A DNA stretch of 64,000 bases from JBJENW01 sp051880395. GTDB lineage: Bacteria; Bacillota; Clostridia; Lachnospirales; Lachnospiraceae. The stretch's first letter is position 1, and each line of letters opens with the position of its first letter. The notes under the pieces are model-generated. The model was not told the origin of the DNA, searched no databases, and worked only from the letters and a program-made list of their open reading frames with translations. Location: positions 9,471 through 73,470 of the forward strand of contig JBJENW010000108.1 in assembly GCA_051880395.1 (NCBI GenBank), given 5' to 3'. Below are positions 35,366 through 45,423 of the stretch, piece after piece. The position numbers and the translations under genes are program-made.

Positions 35366-36214
35366 CTAACTGGTATGTTTTACCTGATACGCCTGCACCA
35401 AATTTACCAAAAATAAAATCACAAACGATAAAATCAGCATGACAAGTGCGATCGTTGTCGCGCTGGCATAATCAATATAATTTAACTTCTGCATGATCAC
35501 ATAGGAAATAACCTGTGTTTTATCCTTTGCACTGTTTCCGGAAATATAGATCACACTTCCATATTCTCCCACACCTCTGGCGAAAGCTAATCCGAATCCG
35601 GTCAGTAATGCCGGACAAAGCTCTGGCATAATGATCTTAAAAAATATCCGTACGCGGTTTGCTCCGAGCATGCTTCCAGCCTCCTCATACGACGGATCGA
35701 GTTTTTCTAAAACCGGCTGAATCGCCCGCACCACAAACGGAATTCCGACAAAGATCAACGCGATAATGATTCCCAACTTTGTATAGGAAACCTGTATTCC
35801 AAGTTTTGCAAGATACTTTCCTGGAAAACCGGTGTCGGAATACATTTTCGACAACGTAATTCCGGCTACGGCGGTCGGCAGAGCAAACGGAAGCTCGATC
35901 AGTCCATCCAAAATCCGTTTCCCCGGAAAATCGTACCGTACCAGAATCCATGCCAAAATCACACCGAAAATACAATTGATCACAGCTGCGATCAACGAAC
36001 AGCTAATGCTTGTCCACAAAGCATTTTTTACACTACTTTTCATCAATAGCTCAAACATTTCCGGAATCGACAGCCTCATTGAATACACTAAAATTGATAC
36101 CAAGGGAATCAACACCAATAGTGATAACATTGTAACTGTAATACCCAGACTTAATCCAAATCCCGGTATGACTCTACCAGAACCTTTTTGTTTTTTCTTT
36201 CCAAATCCGCTCAT
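35366..36214 (-). CDS. cysT: Sulfate ABC transporter permease T
   Basis: A 282-residue membrane subunit with six helices and the EAA loop EEAGSMLGANRVRIFFKIIM near residue 177. The sequence ARGVGEYGSVIYISGN is characteristic of CysT. It pairs with CysW to form the channel. It lies between the binding-protein gene and cysW in the operon. Confidence 0.93.
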   Translation of the reverse strand: MSGFGKKKQKGSGRVIPGFGLSLGITVTMLSLLVLIPLVSILVYSMRLSIPEMFELLMKSSVKNALWTSISCSLIAAVINCIFGVILAWILVRYDFPGKRILDGLIELPFALPTAVAGITLSKMYSDTGFPGKYLAKLGIQVSYTKLGIIIALIFVGIPFVVRAIQPVLEKLDPSYEEAGSMLGANRVRIFFKIIMPELCPALLTGFGLAFARGVGEYGSVIYISGNSAKDKTQVISYVIMQKLNYIDYASATTIALVMLILSFVILFLVNLVQAYQVKHTS

Positions 36215-36249
36215 GTTTTACCTCATTTCTCCCAGATTTTTCGCACCAT

Positions 36250-37269
36250 TTACGGATTGTAAATTTCATCAAAAATTCCATCATCATCAAAAAATTTTTC
36301 ATAAGCAGCATCCCAGCCGCCAAAATCCTGGATATTGCAAAGCTCCATATCCAGAGGGAAACAATCTGCAAATTCTTCTAAAATATCCGGATTTGTCGGA
36401 CGATACCCATTTTCTCCGATCAAGCGCTGCGCCTCATCGGTATACAGCCCGTCCAAATATTCCTTTGCCACTTCCTGTGTGTGATACATATCCGCATTCT
36501 CATCCACGATCGCCACACTCGGCTGTGCTAAAATACTGTACTTCGGATAGACAATCTCATATTGATCGGGATATTCCTGCAGCGTATTGATTGCTTCATT
36601 TTCCCAATCAAGCAGCACATCACCCTGACCGTTTTCTACAAACGTTGTCGTAGAACCTCGTGCACCGGAGTCCATTACTGTCACATTGTGATACATCGCT
36701 TTTACATATTCTTTTGCCTTCGCCTCATTATTTTGATAGGTCTTTAACGCATAATTCCACGCTGCCAGAAAATTCCAGCACGCAGCACCGCTGCTCTTCG
36801 GATCTGGTGTGATCACCGCAACATTCTCTTTGATCAGATCATCCCAATCCTGTATATTCTTCGGATTCCCTTTTCTCACCAGAAAGACGATCGTAGATGT
36901 ATACGGAGAAGAATCATATGGAAATTCTTTTTTCCACCCCTTTTCGATCAATCCGGTTCGCTCTATTAAAGTGATATCATGTTCCAAAGCCAGTGTGACA
37001 ACATCTGCATCGCTTCCCTCTACAACGGAACGTGCCTGTGCACCAGAACCTCCGTGCGACTGAACGACTTCAATTTTCTTTCCTGTTTTTTCCTGATACT
37101 GATTTTCAAAAATTTGATTATATTTTTCGTACAATTCTCTGGTCGGATCATAAGATACATTTGTAATGGTAAGTACATCTGTTTTTTTCGTTCCACACCC
37201 AGAGACGCTCGAAAGCAGCACTGTTGTCAAAAGCATCCATACTGTCGCTTTCTGCCATCTTTTTTTCAT
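36250..37269 (-). CDS. Sulfate-binding lipoprotein
   Basis: A 339-residue solute-binding protein of the Sbp/CysP family that captures sulfate outside the cell. The N terminus is a lipoprotein signal (LLSSVSGC, acylated cysteine about 26). Family motifs: VVQSHGGSGAQARSV (anion contact), LALEHDITLI, and ITPDPKSSGAACWNFLAAW. Upstream GGAGGAT ribosome site; the gene lies between cysK and cysT. Confidence 0.94.
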   Translation of the reverse strand: MKKRWQKATVWMLLTTVLLSSVSGCGTKKTDVLTITNVSYDPTRELYEKYNQIFENQYQEKTGKKIEVVQSHGGSGAQARSVVEGSDADVVTLALEHDITLIERTGLIEKGWKKEFPYDSSPYTSTIVFLVRKGNPKNIQDWDDLIKENVAVITPDPKSSGAACWNFLAAWNYALKTYQNNEAKAKEYVKAMYHNVTVMDSGARGSTTTFVENGQGDVLLDWENEAINTLQEYPDQYEIVYPKYSILAQPSVAIVDENADMYHTQEVAKEYLDGLYTDEAQRLIGENGYRPTNPDILEEFADCFPLDMELCNIQDFGGWDAAYEKFFDDDGIFDEIYNP

Positions 37270-37283
37270 GGTATCCTCCTCTT

Positions 37284-38225
37284 TTACTCCGTCTGTAAGG
37301 AGAAAAGTTCTGTCGATAAATAACGCTCTCCGGAATCCGGCAAAAGAACTACAATGTTCTTCCCTTTATTTTCTGGTCGTTTTGCCAGTTGTTCTGCTGC
37401 ACAAAGTGCACTTCCAGAAGAAATACCTATCAAAAGTCCGTCCGTTTTTGCCACTTTTCTGGCACTAGAAAATGCCGCTTCGTCAGAAACAGTTATCACT
37501 TCGTCGATCAGATTCATATCCAGCACTTTCGGAATAAATCCTGCACCGATTCCCTGAATTTTATGCGGGCCCGGCTTTCCACCTGACAACACCGGTGAAT
37601 TTTCCGGCTCAACCGCAATGATTTTCACATCCGGATATTTTTCTTTCAGTCCTTGCGCTGTTCCTGTGATCGTACCACCTGTTCCGACCGCCGAGACAAA
37701 AAAGTCAACCGGTTCATCCATATCTTCTAAAATTTCTTTTGCCGTTGTCTCCTTGTGTACTCCTGGATTTGCCGGATTTTCAAACTGCTGTGGAATCACC
37801 GCATTTCCATAGTACTCTTTCAATTCTTTCGCTTTTTCGATTGCGCCTCGCATCCCAAGTCTTCCCGGTGTCAATACCACTTCCGTCCCAAGTGCTGTCA
37901 CAATTTTTCTTCGTTCCACACTCATTGTGTCCGGCATTGTTAGAATAAGATGCAACCCCATAGATGCCGCAACAAACGCAAGACCAATTCCCGTATTTCC
38001 ACTCGTCGGCTCAATTAAAATCGTTTTATCATTGATCAGACCCTCTTTCACTCCCTGCGCGATCATTGCATATGCCACACGGTCCTTCACACTGCCAAGT
38101 GGATTGAAATATTCGAGTTTTCCGATCAGATGTGCCTGCAGATGCTCCTCCTTTTCCAGATTTGTCAACTCTAACAGCGGAGTATTTCCGATCAGTTCTG
38201 TTAAATGTTTTGCAATTTTACTCAT
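37284..38225 (-). CDS. cysK: Cysteine synthase (O-acetylserine thiol-lyase)
   Basis: Makes cysteine from O-acetylserine and sulfide with pyridoxal phosphate. The 313-residue protein has the PLP lysine K47 in NPLGSVKDRVAY, the substrate loop EPTSGNTGIGLA, the phosphate-binding loop GTGGTITGTA and the serine of GISSGSAL. It sits between the Rrf2 regulator and the sulfate-binding protein, and in Firmicutes CysK can also act as a partner of an Rrf2 regulator of the CymR type, a link that the gene order here fits. Confidence 0.95.
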   Translation of the reverse strand: MSKIAKHLTELIGNTPLLELTNLEKEEHLQAHLIGKLEYFNPLGSVKDRVAYAMIAQGVKEGLINDKTILIEPTSGNTGIGLAFVAASMGLHLILTMPDTMSVERRKIVTALGTEVVLTPGRLGMRGAIEKAKELKEYYGNAVIPQQFENPANPGVHKETTAKEILEDMDEPVDFFVSAVGTGGTITGTAQGLKEKYPDVKIIAVEPENSPVLSGGKPGPHKIQGIGAGFIPKVLDMNLIDEVITVSDEAAFSSARKVAKTDGLLIGISSGSALCAAEQLAKRPENKGKNIVVLLPDSGERYLSTELFSLQTE

Positions 38226-38249
38226 TTCTTTCTCCTTCGCTTCGATATA

Positions 38250-38654
38250 TTAGATACAGTAGATAAAATCATTCTCCCGTTTCCATGATACCAGCTCTTC
38301 CAATGTCACCGCATCAGTCACACTGCTGACTGCATCATCAATCTTATTCCAGAGAAGAACCAATGCTTCTTCATCATTTTCCGAATTTACTTTCAAGCTG
38401 CCCTCTGTCACTTGCAGAATATCACCAACCTTATATTCTTCCGGTTTTTTTGACAGGTGATATCCACCCTGCGGTCCCCTGATACTCTTTACCAGCCCCG
38501 CTTTATTTAACATTGAAACAACCTGTTCTAAATACTTCTCTGATATATTTTCTCTTCCGGCAATATCTTTCAAACTCACTGGTCCTCCAGCATCATGTCC
38601 TGCCAGATCCATCATTAATAATAATGCATATTTTCCCTTCATTGATATTTTCAT
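38250..38654 (-). CDS. Rrf2-family regulator, CymR-like
   Basis: A 134-residue repressor-type protein with the Rrf2 winged helix (KYALLLMMDLA, SEKYLEQVVSMLNKAGLVKS, GPQGGYHLSK). Only one cysteine is present, near the C terminus, so it cannot carry an IscR-type Fe-S cluster. That and its place directly ahead of cysK and the sulfate genes make a CymR-like cysteine-metabolism regulator most likely; CymR acts in complex with CysK in Bacillus. First gene of the ten-gene operon and probably autoregulated. Confidence 0.88.
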   Translation of the reverse strand: MKISMKGKYALLLMMDLAGHDAGGPVSLKDIAGRENISEKYLEQVVSMLNKAGLVKSIRGPQGGYHLSKKPEEYKVGDILQVTEGSLKVNSENDEEALVLLWNKIDDAVSSVTDAVTLEELVSWKRENDFIYCI

Positions 38655-38731
38655 ATGATTCCATGTGCCTCCTTTTTTCGAGTTCTATGTCTGTTCACAG
38701 GCTTTTTCTCTTATCATTTTCCCTATGATAA

Positions 38732-38760
38732 GTTATAACATGTATTCCCTAGTTTGTCAA
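38732..38760 (-). promoter_or_regulatory. Promoter of the sulfate assimilation operon
   Basis: Minus strand TTGACA and TATAAC with an exact 17-base spacer. Two direct copies of a TAGGGAA-type word lie in the spacer (ACTAGGGAAT) and just downstream of the -10 (CATAGGGAAA); they are candidate sites for the Rrf2 regulator, which is inference. Confidence 0.75.
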
Positions 38761-38795
38761 TGTGTAAAATATGCTTTATTATTTTTCTTAAAGAA

Positions 38796-39002
38796 TCAGC
38801 TCTTTTTTTGCGCATCCAGAAGTGCCCTCAATGCCTCTTCATCCTCACTGATCCAGGCATCTTCCTCCTCGGCATTTAGTCCGAGATATGCACGCAATGT
38901 CAGCTCCGTGTCACTCATCCCCCACTCGAAACTATATCGATCAATTTCTTCAAAAGGGATTTCTCCTGCCAGATAACGCTCTTTGAATGTTTTATTTCCC
39001 AT
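38796..39002 (-). CDS. Small conserved-looking protein, unknown function
   Basis: A 68-residue acidic protein from the ATG at 39002, which has AGGAGGG eight bases upstream; another ATG two codons earlier is too close to that site. Sequence features: MGNKTFKERYLAGEIPFEEID, then a helical stretch with DTELTLRAYLGLNAEEE and a C-terminal acidic helix. No domain recognised. It lies between the gltBD operon and the sulfate operon, with the gltD terminator just upstream. Confidence 0.65.
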   Translation of the reverse strand: MGNKTFKERYLAGEIPFEEIDRYSFEWGMSDTELTLRAYLGLNAEEEDAWISEDEEALRALLDAQKKS

Positions 39003-39046
39003 AAGCATGACCCTCCTATTATTTCTGATAAAAATGAAAATAACAT

Positions 39047-39080
39047 GAAAAGGCGGCTTGCCGTGGCAAACCACCTTTTC
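39047..39080 (-). terminator. Terminator of the gltBD operon
   Basis: Minus strand stem AAAAGGTGGTTTGCC / GGCAAGCCGCCTTTTC, 45 bases beyond the gltD stop. Confidence 0.75.
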
Positions 39081-39124
39081 TCTATATACGCTGCTTTTTC
39101 ATGCTCCCTTTGAAAAGCAACTGT

Positions 39125-40618
39125 TTACTGAACAGACAGATAAGAATATCCCATCAGACTTTCATCAACTGCACGTGCTGCCTCACGCCCTTCACGAATT
39201 GCCCAGACAACCAAGGACTGTCCACGATGCATATCACCTGCTGTAAAGACATTCTCTACATTTGTCTTATAAGAATCAGCCTCTGTCGCAACATTTGTAC
39301 GTTCATTTAATTTTACGCCGAACGCATCTGCTACATATTTATCACAGCCCAGGAAACCGGCTGCAATCAGCACTAAATCCGCATCCATCTTTGTCTCGCT
39401 TCCAGGAACTTCTACCATATTGATACGTCCTGTCTTTTCGTCTTTTTCCGGTGTCAGTTTTACAACTTTTAAGCCACAGACATTTCCGTTTTTATCTTTT
39501 AAGAATTCTTTCACGGTTGTCTGATAGATTCGCGGATCGTGTCCAAACACTGCGATGGCTTCTTCCTGACCGTAATCTGTCTTGCAGACCTTTGGCCACT
39601 GTGGCCATGGATTGTCCTCTGCGCGCTGATCCGGTGCCTTTGGCATCATCTCTAACTGTGTTACAGATGCTGCGCCATGACGGATACTGGTTCCGACACA
39701 ATCGTTACCGGTATCACCACCACCTATGATGACCACTTTCTTTCCTTTTGCAGAAATATAAGCATTATCCTTTAAATCCGAATTCAACAAACTCTTTGTT
39801 GTAGATGTAAGGAAATCCACTGCAAAATAAATACCTTTTGCATCTCTGCCAGGAACTTTGATATCACGCGGATTTTTTGCACCACATGCAAGTACAACCC
39901 TGTCGTATTCTTTTAACAGTTTTGCTGCTTTGACATCTTTTCCGACATTTGCGTTCGTAATAAATTCTACGCCTTCTTCTTTCATGATATTGACTTTCCG
40001 ATCAATGACCTGTTTTTCCAGTTTCATATTCGGAATACCATACATCAGAAGTCCACCAATGCGATCATCTCGCTCAAATACTGTAACAGAATGACCACGA
40101 CGGTTTAACTGATCCGCAACGGCAAGACCAGCAGGACCGGAACCGATAACTGCTACTTTTTTACCTGTTCTAACTTTTGGTGGTTTTGCAGCTGCATAAC
40201 CTTTTTCATACGCATTTTCGATAATGCTGTGCTCGTTTTCCTTACAGGACACCGAGTCACCCCAATGTCCGCAAGTGCAGGCTGCCTCGCATAAAGCCGG
40301 GCAGACACGAGACGTAAATTCCGGGAAGTTGTTCGTTTTTTTCAAACGATTGTATGCCTGTTCCCAGTTTCCTGTAAATACTAAATCATTCCATTCCGGA
40401 ACCAGGTTGTGCAGCGGACATCCGGAGGTCATTCCCATAATGGTCATACCTGACTGACAAAACGGGACTCCACAGTCCATACAACGCGCACCCTGTTTCC
40501 GTTGTTCTTCGAGAGAGAGCGGCACATGGAACTCATTAAAGTTCTTGATACGAGTTTTCGGATCGATTGCCTGACTCGTCTCTCTGTCATAATCCATAAA
40601 TCCGGTTGGTTTTCCCAT
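39125..40618 (-). CDS. gltD: Glutamate synthase small subunit
   Basis: Supplies electrons from NAD(P)H to the large subunit through FAD and Fe-S clusters. The 497-residue protein has the N-terminal cysteine clusters (CMDCGVPFC, CPLHN, CPALCEAACTCG), an FAD fold VAVIGSGPAGLAVADQL near residue 150, a second nucleotide fold KVVIIGGGDTGNDCVGTS near 285, and the C-terminal GDMHRGQSLVVWAIREGREAA. It follows gltB by 14 bases. Confidence 0.96.
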   Translation of the reverse strand: MGKPTGFMDYDRETSQAIDPKTRIKNFNEFHVPLSLEEQRKQGARCMDCGVPFCQSGMTIMGMTSGCPLHNLVPEWNDLVFTGNWEQAYNRLKKTNNFPEFTSRVCPALCEAACTCGHWGDSVSCKENEHSIIENAYEKGYAAAKPPKVRTGKKVAVIGSGPAGLAVADQLNRRGHSVTVFERDDRIGGLLMYGIPNMKLEKQVIDRKVNIMKEEGVEFITNANVGKDVKAAKLLKEYDRVVLACGAKNPRDIKVPGRDAKGIYFAVDFLTSTTKSLLNSDLKDNAYISAKGKKVVIIGGGDTGNDCVGTSIRHGAASVTQLEMMPKAPDQRAEDNPWPQWPKVCKTDYGQEEAIAVFGHDPRIYQTTVKEFLKDKNGNVCGLKVVKLTPEKDEKTGRINMVEVPGSETKMDADLVLIAAGFLGCDKYVADAFGVKLNERTNVATEADSYKTNVENVFTAGDMHRGQSLVVWAIREGREAARAVDESLMGYSYLSVQ

Positions 40619-40632
40619 GTTGTTGCCTCCTC

Positions 40633-43600
40633 TTACTTCCTTGTATTTGCATAGAATGCTTCAATCTGTGCCTGTTCCGCATTCAAACCTTTTTCTTCCA
40701 TCTGTACAATGGTCATCAACATACGGTTGTAATCGTACGGAACGATCTTCTTGAATTTCGGCAAATATTCGCTGAAATGATCAAGAATCATTTTTCCTTT
40801 TTCAGAATTGGTCAATGCAACATGTTCTTTGATCATTTCCTTTAACTCTAATACGTCATATTTCGATGTTACTTCCTCGCAGAATACCATCTCTTTATTC
40901 AGACGCATGTAGAGATCTCGATTTTCATCCAGAACATACGCAATACCACCGCTCATACCAGCTGCAAAGTTCTTACCGGTCGGTCCAAGAATCACAACAC
41001 GTCCTCCTGTCATGTATTCGCATCCATGATCACCGACACCCTCTACAACCGCGATCGCACCAGAGTTACGTACACAGAAACGCTCACCTGCAACACCGTT
41101 GATAAAGGCTTTTCCACTTGTTGCACCATACAATGCTACGTTTCCGACAATGATATTTTCATCTTTCTTAAACGACACACCTGCTGGCGGATACACAACC
41201 AGTTTACCACCGGAGAGACCTTTTCCGAAGTAGTCGTTACTATCACCGACAAGCTCTAATGTCAAACCATTCGGAATGAATGCACCAAAACTCTGTCCAC
41301 CGGAACCGTTACACTTGATAATAAAGGTATCCTCTTCTAATGTATTGTAATAGCGTTTTGTGATTTCAGAACCGAAGATCGTACCAAAGGAACGGTCTGT
41401 ATTGGTAACTTCCACATCCAGACTGCGTTTCTGCTTATTATCCAAAGCACTCTTTAACTGTTTCATCAGAATCCGCTCGTCCTTTGTCTTCTCTAATTCG
41501 AAGTTGTATACCTGTTTCGGATCAAAGATCACTTTCTGTTTCGATCCTGCATATGGATTGTACAGGATTCTGGAAAGATCGATCTTCTTTTCACGCTCAC
41601 TTAAACCATCACGCACACGTAACAGATCCGTTCTTCCGACCAACTCGTCTACCGTACGAACGCCTAATTTTGCCATATATTCACGCAGGTCTTCCGCGAT
41701 AAATTTCATGAAGTTTACAACATACTCCGGTTTTGCTGCAAAACGTTTTCTCAGTTCCGGATTCTGTGTTGCGATACCAGCCGGACATGTATCCAGATTG
41801 CAGACACGCATCATAACGCAACCCATAACTACCAATGGTGCTGTAGCAAAACCAAATTCTTCGGCTCCGAGCATTGCTGCGATTGCAACATCACGACCAC
41901 TCATCAACTTACCGTCTGTCTCCACACGAACTTTGTTTCTCAGACCATTCATGATCAATGTCTGATGTGTCTCGGAAAGTCCAAGCTCCCATGGAAGTCC
42001 TGCATTATGAATGGAGTTTCTCGGTGCAGCACCGGTACCACCATCGTATCCGGAAATCAGAATAACCTGTGCTCCGGCTTTTGCAACTCCGGCTGCGACT
42101 GTACCAACGCCAGCCTCAGATACCAGTTTTACAGAAATTCTGGCATCTGTATTTGCATTCTTCAAATCGTAAATCAACTGTTCCAAATCCTCGATGGAAT
42201 AGATGTCGTGGTGTGGTGGCGGGGAAATTAAGCCTACACCCGGGGTGGAATGTCTGGTTTTTGCAATCCACGGATATACTTTTTTACCTGGCAGATGTCC
42301 ACCTTCACCCGGTTTTGCTCCCTGTGCCATCTTAATCTGGATTTCCTGTGCACTGGTCAGATATTTACTCGTTACACCAAATCGACCGGACGCAACCTGC
42401 TTGATCGCGGAGCAGCGATTTAAGCCGTCTTTTCCGATGGTCAGACGTTCTAAATCTTCTCCACCTTCACCGGTATTTGATTTACCATGAATCATATTCA
42501 TAGCGATCGCCAATGTCTCGTGTGCTTCTTTTGAAATGGAACCATAAGACATCGCACCTGTCTTAAATCTGGTCACAATGGAATCCACACTTTCTACTTC
42601 CTCGATCGGAATTCCTTTCTTCGGATAGTTGAAGTCCATCAAACCACGAATCGTCATGTCTGCTTCTTCTGCATCCACTAACTCGGTATACTGTTTAAAC
42701 ATCTGATAATCGCCACGTTTTGTAGATTCCTGTAACAGATGAATCGTCTGCGGATTATACAAATGCTTATTTGCACCGCTTCTCATCTTATGACGTCCAC
42801 AGCTGTTCAATGTCAGGTCATTTTCTAATCCTAACGGATCGTATGCCGTAGAATGTAATGTGTCTACATCATTTGCAATATCATCGATTGTGATACCACC
42901 GATTCTGCTGACCGTACCGGTAAAGTATTTGTCAATGACACTCGAATCAATACCGATTGCCTCAAAGATCTTGGATCCCTGATAAGACTGGATCGTAGAA
43001 ATACCCATCTTAGATGCAATCTTAACAATTCCGGATAAAACAGCCTGATCGTAATCTTCGATTGCTGCATAACAGTCTTTCTCTAACATATTGTTATCGA
43101 TGAGCTGTTTTACGGTATCCTGTGCTAAATATGGATTGATCGCACAGGCACCAAATCCTAACAATGTTGCAAAGTGATGTACTTCACGCGGTTCACCACT
43201 CTCTAAGATCATGGCAACTGCAGTACGTTTCTTTGTCTGGATCAAGTGCTGCTGTAATGCAGATACTGCGAGCAGAGAAGGAATCGGCACATGGTTTTCA
43301 TCCACACCTCTATCGGAAAGGATCAGGATATTTGCGCCATCCTTATAAGCACGGTCTGCCTCTACATACAGACGATCGATGGCTTTCTCCAAGCTTGTAT
43401 TTTTATAGTAGATGATCGGAATGACTGCGACTTTAAAGCCATCTACCTTCATATTTTTAATTTTCATTAAATCCGTATTGGTCAAAATCGGATTGTTTAC
43501 TTTCAATACTTTACAGTTTTCTGCAGTTTCTTCCAGCAGGTTTCCGTCTTCACCAATGTATACCGTCGTGGATGTCACTACCTTCTCACGGATGGAATCG

Positions 43601-45186
43601 ATTGGTGGGTTTGTAACCTGTGCAAATAACTGTTTAAAGTAATTAAACAATGGCTGATGATCTTCTGCAAGAACCGGAAGTGGCGCATCGACACCCATTG
43701 CAGCGATTGCTTCGGAACCGTTTTGTGCCATCGGCAAAATCGCATTGCGCATAGACTCGTACGTATAACCGAATGCTTTCTGCATTTTTAAAAGTTCATC
43801 CTTATCATACTGCGGTACGCGCTCGTTCGGGATCTTTAAATTCTGCAGATCGATCAGATTGCTGTCAAGCCATTCACCATACGGCTGGCTGTTCGCATAC
43901 TTTTCTTTTAATTCTTCGTCATCGATCACACGTCCCTGAACAGTATCTACTAACAGCATTTTACCAGGATGTAATCTTTCTTTGACAACGATCTTCGTCG
44001 GATCTACATCAAGAACACCAACTTCTGAAGATAAGATCAGTTGATCATCATCTGTGATATAATAACGGCTTGGTCTTAATCCGTTACGGTCAAGGACCGC
44101 ACCCATAACATCTCCATCACTAAACAAGATTGAAGCCGGTCCATCCCATGGCTCCATCATTGTTGCATAGTACTGATAGAAATCTTTTTTCTTCTGATTC
44201 ATGATCTTATTGTTATCCCAAGGTTCTGGAATTGTGATCATGACAGCAAGCGGCAGATCCATACCACTCATTACTAAGAATTCCAAGGTGTTATCTAACA
44301 TTGCAGAGTCAGATCCTGCTGTGTTTACAACTGGAAGCACCTTCTGCAATTCACCTTTTAGCTGTTCTGACTCCATCGTCTCCTCACGAGCCAGCATCTT
44401 ATCCGCATTACCGCGAATGGTATTGATCTCACCATTGTGTACAATAAAACGGTTTGGATGTGCACGCTCCCAGCTCGGCTGTGTATTCGTCGAGAAACGG
44501 GAATGTACCATAGCGATCGCGGATTCATAATCCGGGTCCTGTAAATCTGCAAAGAACAGTCTCAACTGATCTACTAAGAACATACCTTTATATACGATCG
44601 TACGGCTGGAAAGAGAAACGACATATGTATCATCGTTACTCTGCTCATATACACGACGTGCAACATATAATTTTCGATCGAAATCAATTCCTTTTTTGAC
44701 ATTTGCAGGACGTTTTACAAATCCCTGCATGATACATGGCATGCAGTCCACTGCTTTCTGTCCCAGTTTCTTTGGATCCGTCGGCACTTCACGCCAACCC
44801 AAAAATTCCATGCCTTCTTTTTCAATGATGACTTCAAACATCTTTTTCGCCTGATTACGTTTGAATTCATCTTGTGGAAAGAAGAACATACCAATACCGT
44901 AATCACGCTCGTCTCCGATTTCAATTCCAAGTTCTTTTGCTGCTTTTGCAAAAAACTTGTGGGAGATCTGTAACAAGATACCTACACCGTCACCGGTTTT
45001 TCCTTCTGCATCTTTTCCTGCCCGGTGTTTCAGATTTTCTACGATCTTCAACGCATTTTCTACGGTTGCATGGGTTTTTTTACCTTTAATGTTTACAACC
45101 GCACCGATACCACAGTTATCATGTTCGAACCGTGGATCATACATACCCTGGGCAACTGCATTGCTTTCATTCTGTTGTTTCTCCAT
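40633..45186 (-). CDS. gltB: Glutamate synthase large subunit
   Basis: Makes two glutamates from glutamine and 2-oxoglutarate. The 1517-residue protein begins with a short propeptide and then the glutamine amidotransferase cysteine in HDNCGIGAVV (about residue 25), the N-terminal amidotransferase domain, central domain, FMN-binding synthase domain (GGEDLERLTIGKDGLNRCSAIKQ region, and VEIQIKMAQGAKPGEGG-like EIQIKMAQGAKPGEGGHLPG), the 3Fe-4S cysteines in CVMMRVCNLDTCPAGIATQ, and the C-terminal beta-helix GXGXG domain. Full length. Own promoter and an upstream inverted repeat suggest regulated transcription. Confidence 0.97.
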   Translation of the reverse strand: MEKQQNESNAVAQGMYDPRFEHDNCGIGAVVNIKGKKTHATVENALKIVENLKHRAGKDAEGKTGDGVGILLQISHKFFAKAAKELGIEIGDERDYGIGMFFFPQDEFKRNQAKKMFEVIIEKEGMEFLGWREVPTDPKKLGQKAVDCMPCIMQGFVKRPANVKKGIDFDRKLYVARRVYEQSNDDTYVVSLSSRTIVYKGMFLVDQLRLFFADLQDPDYESAIAMVHSRFSTNTQPSWERAHPNRFIVHNGEINTIRGNADKMLAREETMESEQLKGELQKVLPVVNTAGSDSAMLDNTLEFLVMSGMDLPLAVMITIPEPWDNNKIMNQKKKDFYQYYATMMEPWDGPASILFSDGDVMGAVLDRNGLRPSRYYITDDDQLILSSEVGVLDVDPTKIVVKERLHPGKMLLVDTVQGRVIDDEELKEKYANSQPYGEWLDSNLIDLQNLKIPNERVPQYDKDELLKMQKAFGYTYESMRNAILPMAQNGSEAIAAMGVDAPLPVLAEDHQPLFNYFKQLFAQVTNPPIDSIREKVVTSTTVYIGEDGNLLEETAENCKVLKVNNPILTNTDLMKIKNMKVDGFKVAVIPIIYYKNTSLEKAIDRLYVEADRAYKDGANILILSDRGVDENHVPIPSLLAVSALQQHLIQTKKRTAVAMILESGEPREVHHFATLLGFGACAINPYLAQDTVKQLIDNNMLEKDCYAAIEDYDQAVLSGIVKIASKMGISTIQSYQGSKIFEAIGIDSSVIDKYFTGTVSRIGGITIDDIANDVDTLHSTAYDPLGLENDLTLNSCGRHKMRSGANKHLYNPQTIHLLQESTKRGDYQMFKQYTELVDAEEADMTIRGLMDFNYPKKGIPIEEVESVDSIVTRFKTGAMSYGSISKEAHETLAIAMNMIHGKSNTGEGGEDLERLTIGKDGLNRCSAIKQVASGRFGVTSKYLTSAQEIQIKMAQGAKPGEGGHLPGKKVYPWIAKTRHSTPGVGLISPPPHHDIYSIEDLEQLIYDLKNANTDARISVKLVSEAGVGTVAAGVAKAGAQVILISGYDGGTGAAPRNSIHNAGLPWELGLSETHQTLIMNGLRNKVRVETDGKLMSGRDVAIAAMLGAEEFGFATAPLVVMGCVMMRVCNLDTCPAGIATQNPELRKRFAAKPEYVVNFMKFIAEDLREYMAKLGVRTVDELVGRTDLLRVRDGLSEREKKIDLSRILYNPYAGSKQKVIFDPKQVYNFELEKTKDERILMKQLKSALDNKQKRSLDVEVTNTDRSFGTIFGSEITKRYYNTLEEDTFIIKCNGSGGQSFGAFIPNGLTLELVGDSNDYFGKGLSGGKLVVYPPAGVSFKKDENIIVGNVALYGATSGKAFINGVAGERFCVRNSGAIAVVEGVGDHGCEYMTGGRVVILGPTGKNFAAGMSGGIAYVLDENRDLYMRLNKEMVFCEEVTSKYDVLELKEMIKEHVALTNSEKGKMILDHFSEYLPKFKKIVPYDYNRMLMTIVQMEEKGLNAEQAQIEAFYANTRK

Positions 45187-45278
45187 ACTCAGTTCCTTTC
45201 TTTCTGTATCGACTCAGAGTTCAAGCACAGACAGGCAACGTCTGTCCTCTCCTCTCTATCTACAAACAGTTTAAATTA

Positions 45279-45307
45279 ATCATACACTCATTTTTCTCAT
45301 TTGTAAA
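45279..45307 (-). promoter_or_regulatory. Promoter of gltBD
   Basis: Minus strand TTTACA and TATGAT, 17-base spacer, with the -10 about 92 bases before the gltB start. Confidence 0.65.
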
Positions 45308-45328
45308 CTTCTTTTTTTTTATTATTTT

Positions 45329-45369
45329 CAGATAATTTGTATTTTGCGTATTTTTCTTTAAATTATCTG
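45329..45369 (-). promoter_or_regulatory. Inverted repeat upstream of the gltB promoter
   Basis: CAGATAATTT and AAATTATCTG, a perfect 10-bp inverted pair 21 bases apart, lie just upstream of the -35 box where an activator would bind. The rest of 45187-45559 is A+T-rich and, apart from the promoter and the terminator at 45424, shows nothing else. Confidence 0.5.
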
Positions 45370-45423
45370 ATAATAAACTTTATTATCTTAATTACATGCG
45401 TTTTTTTGCGTACAACTCATCCC

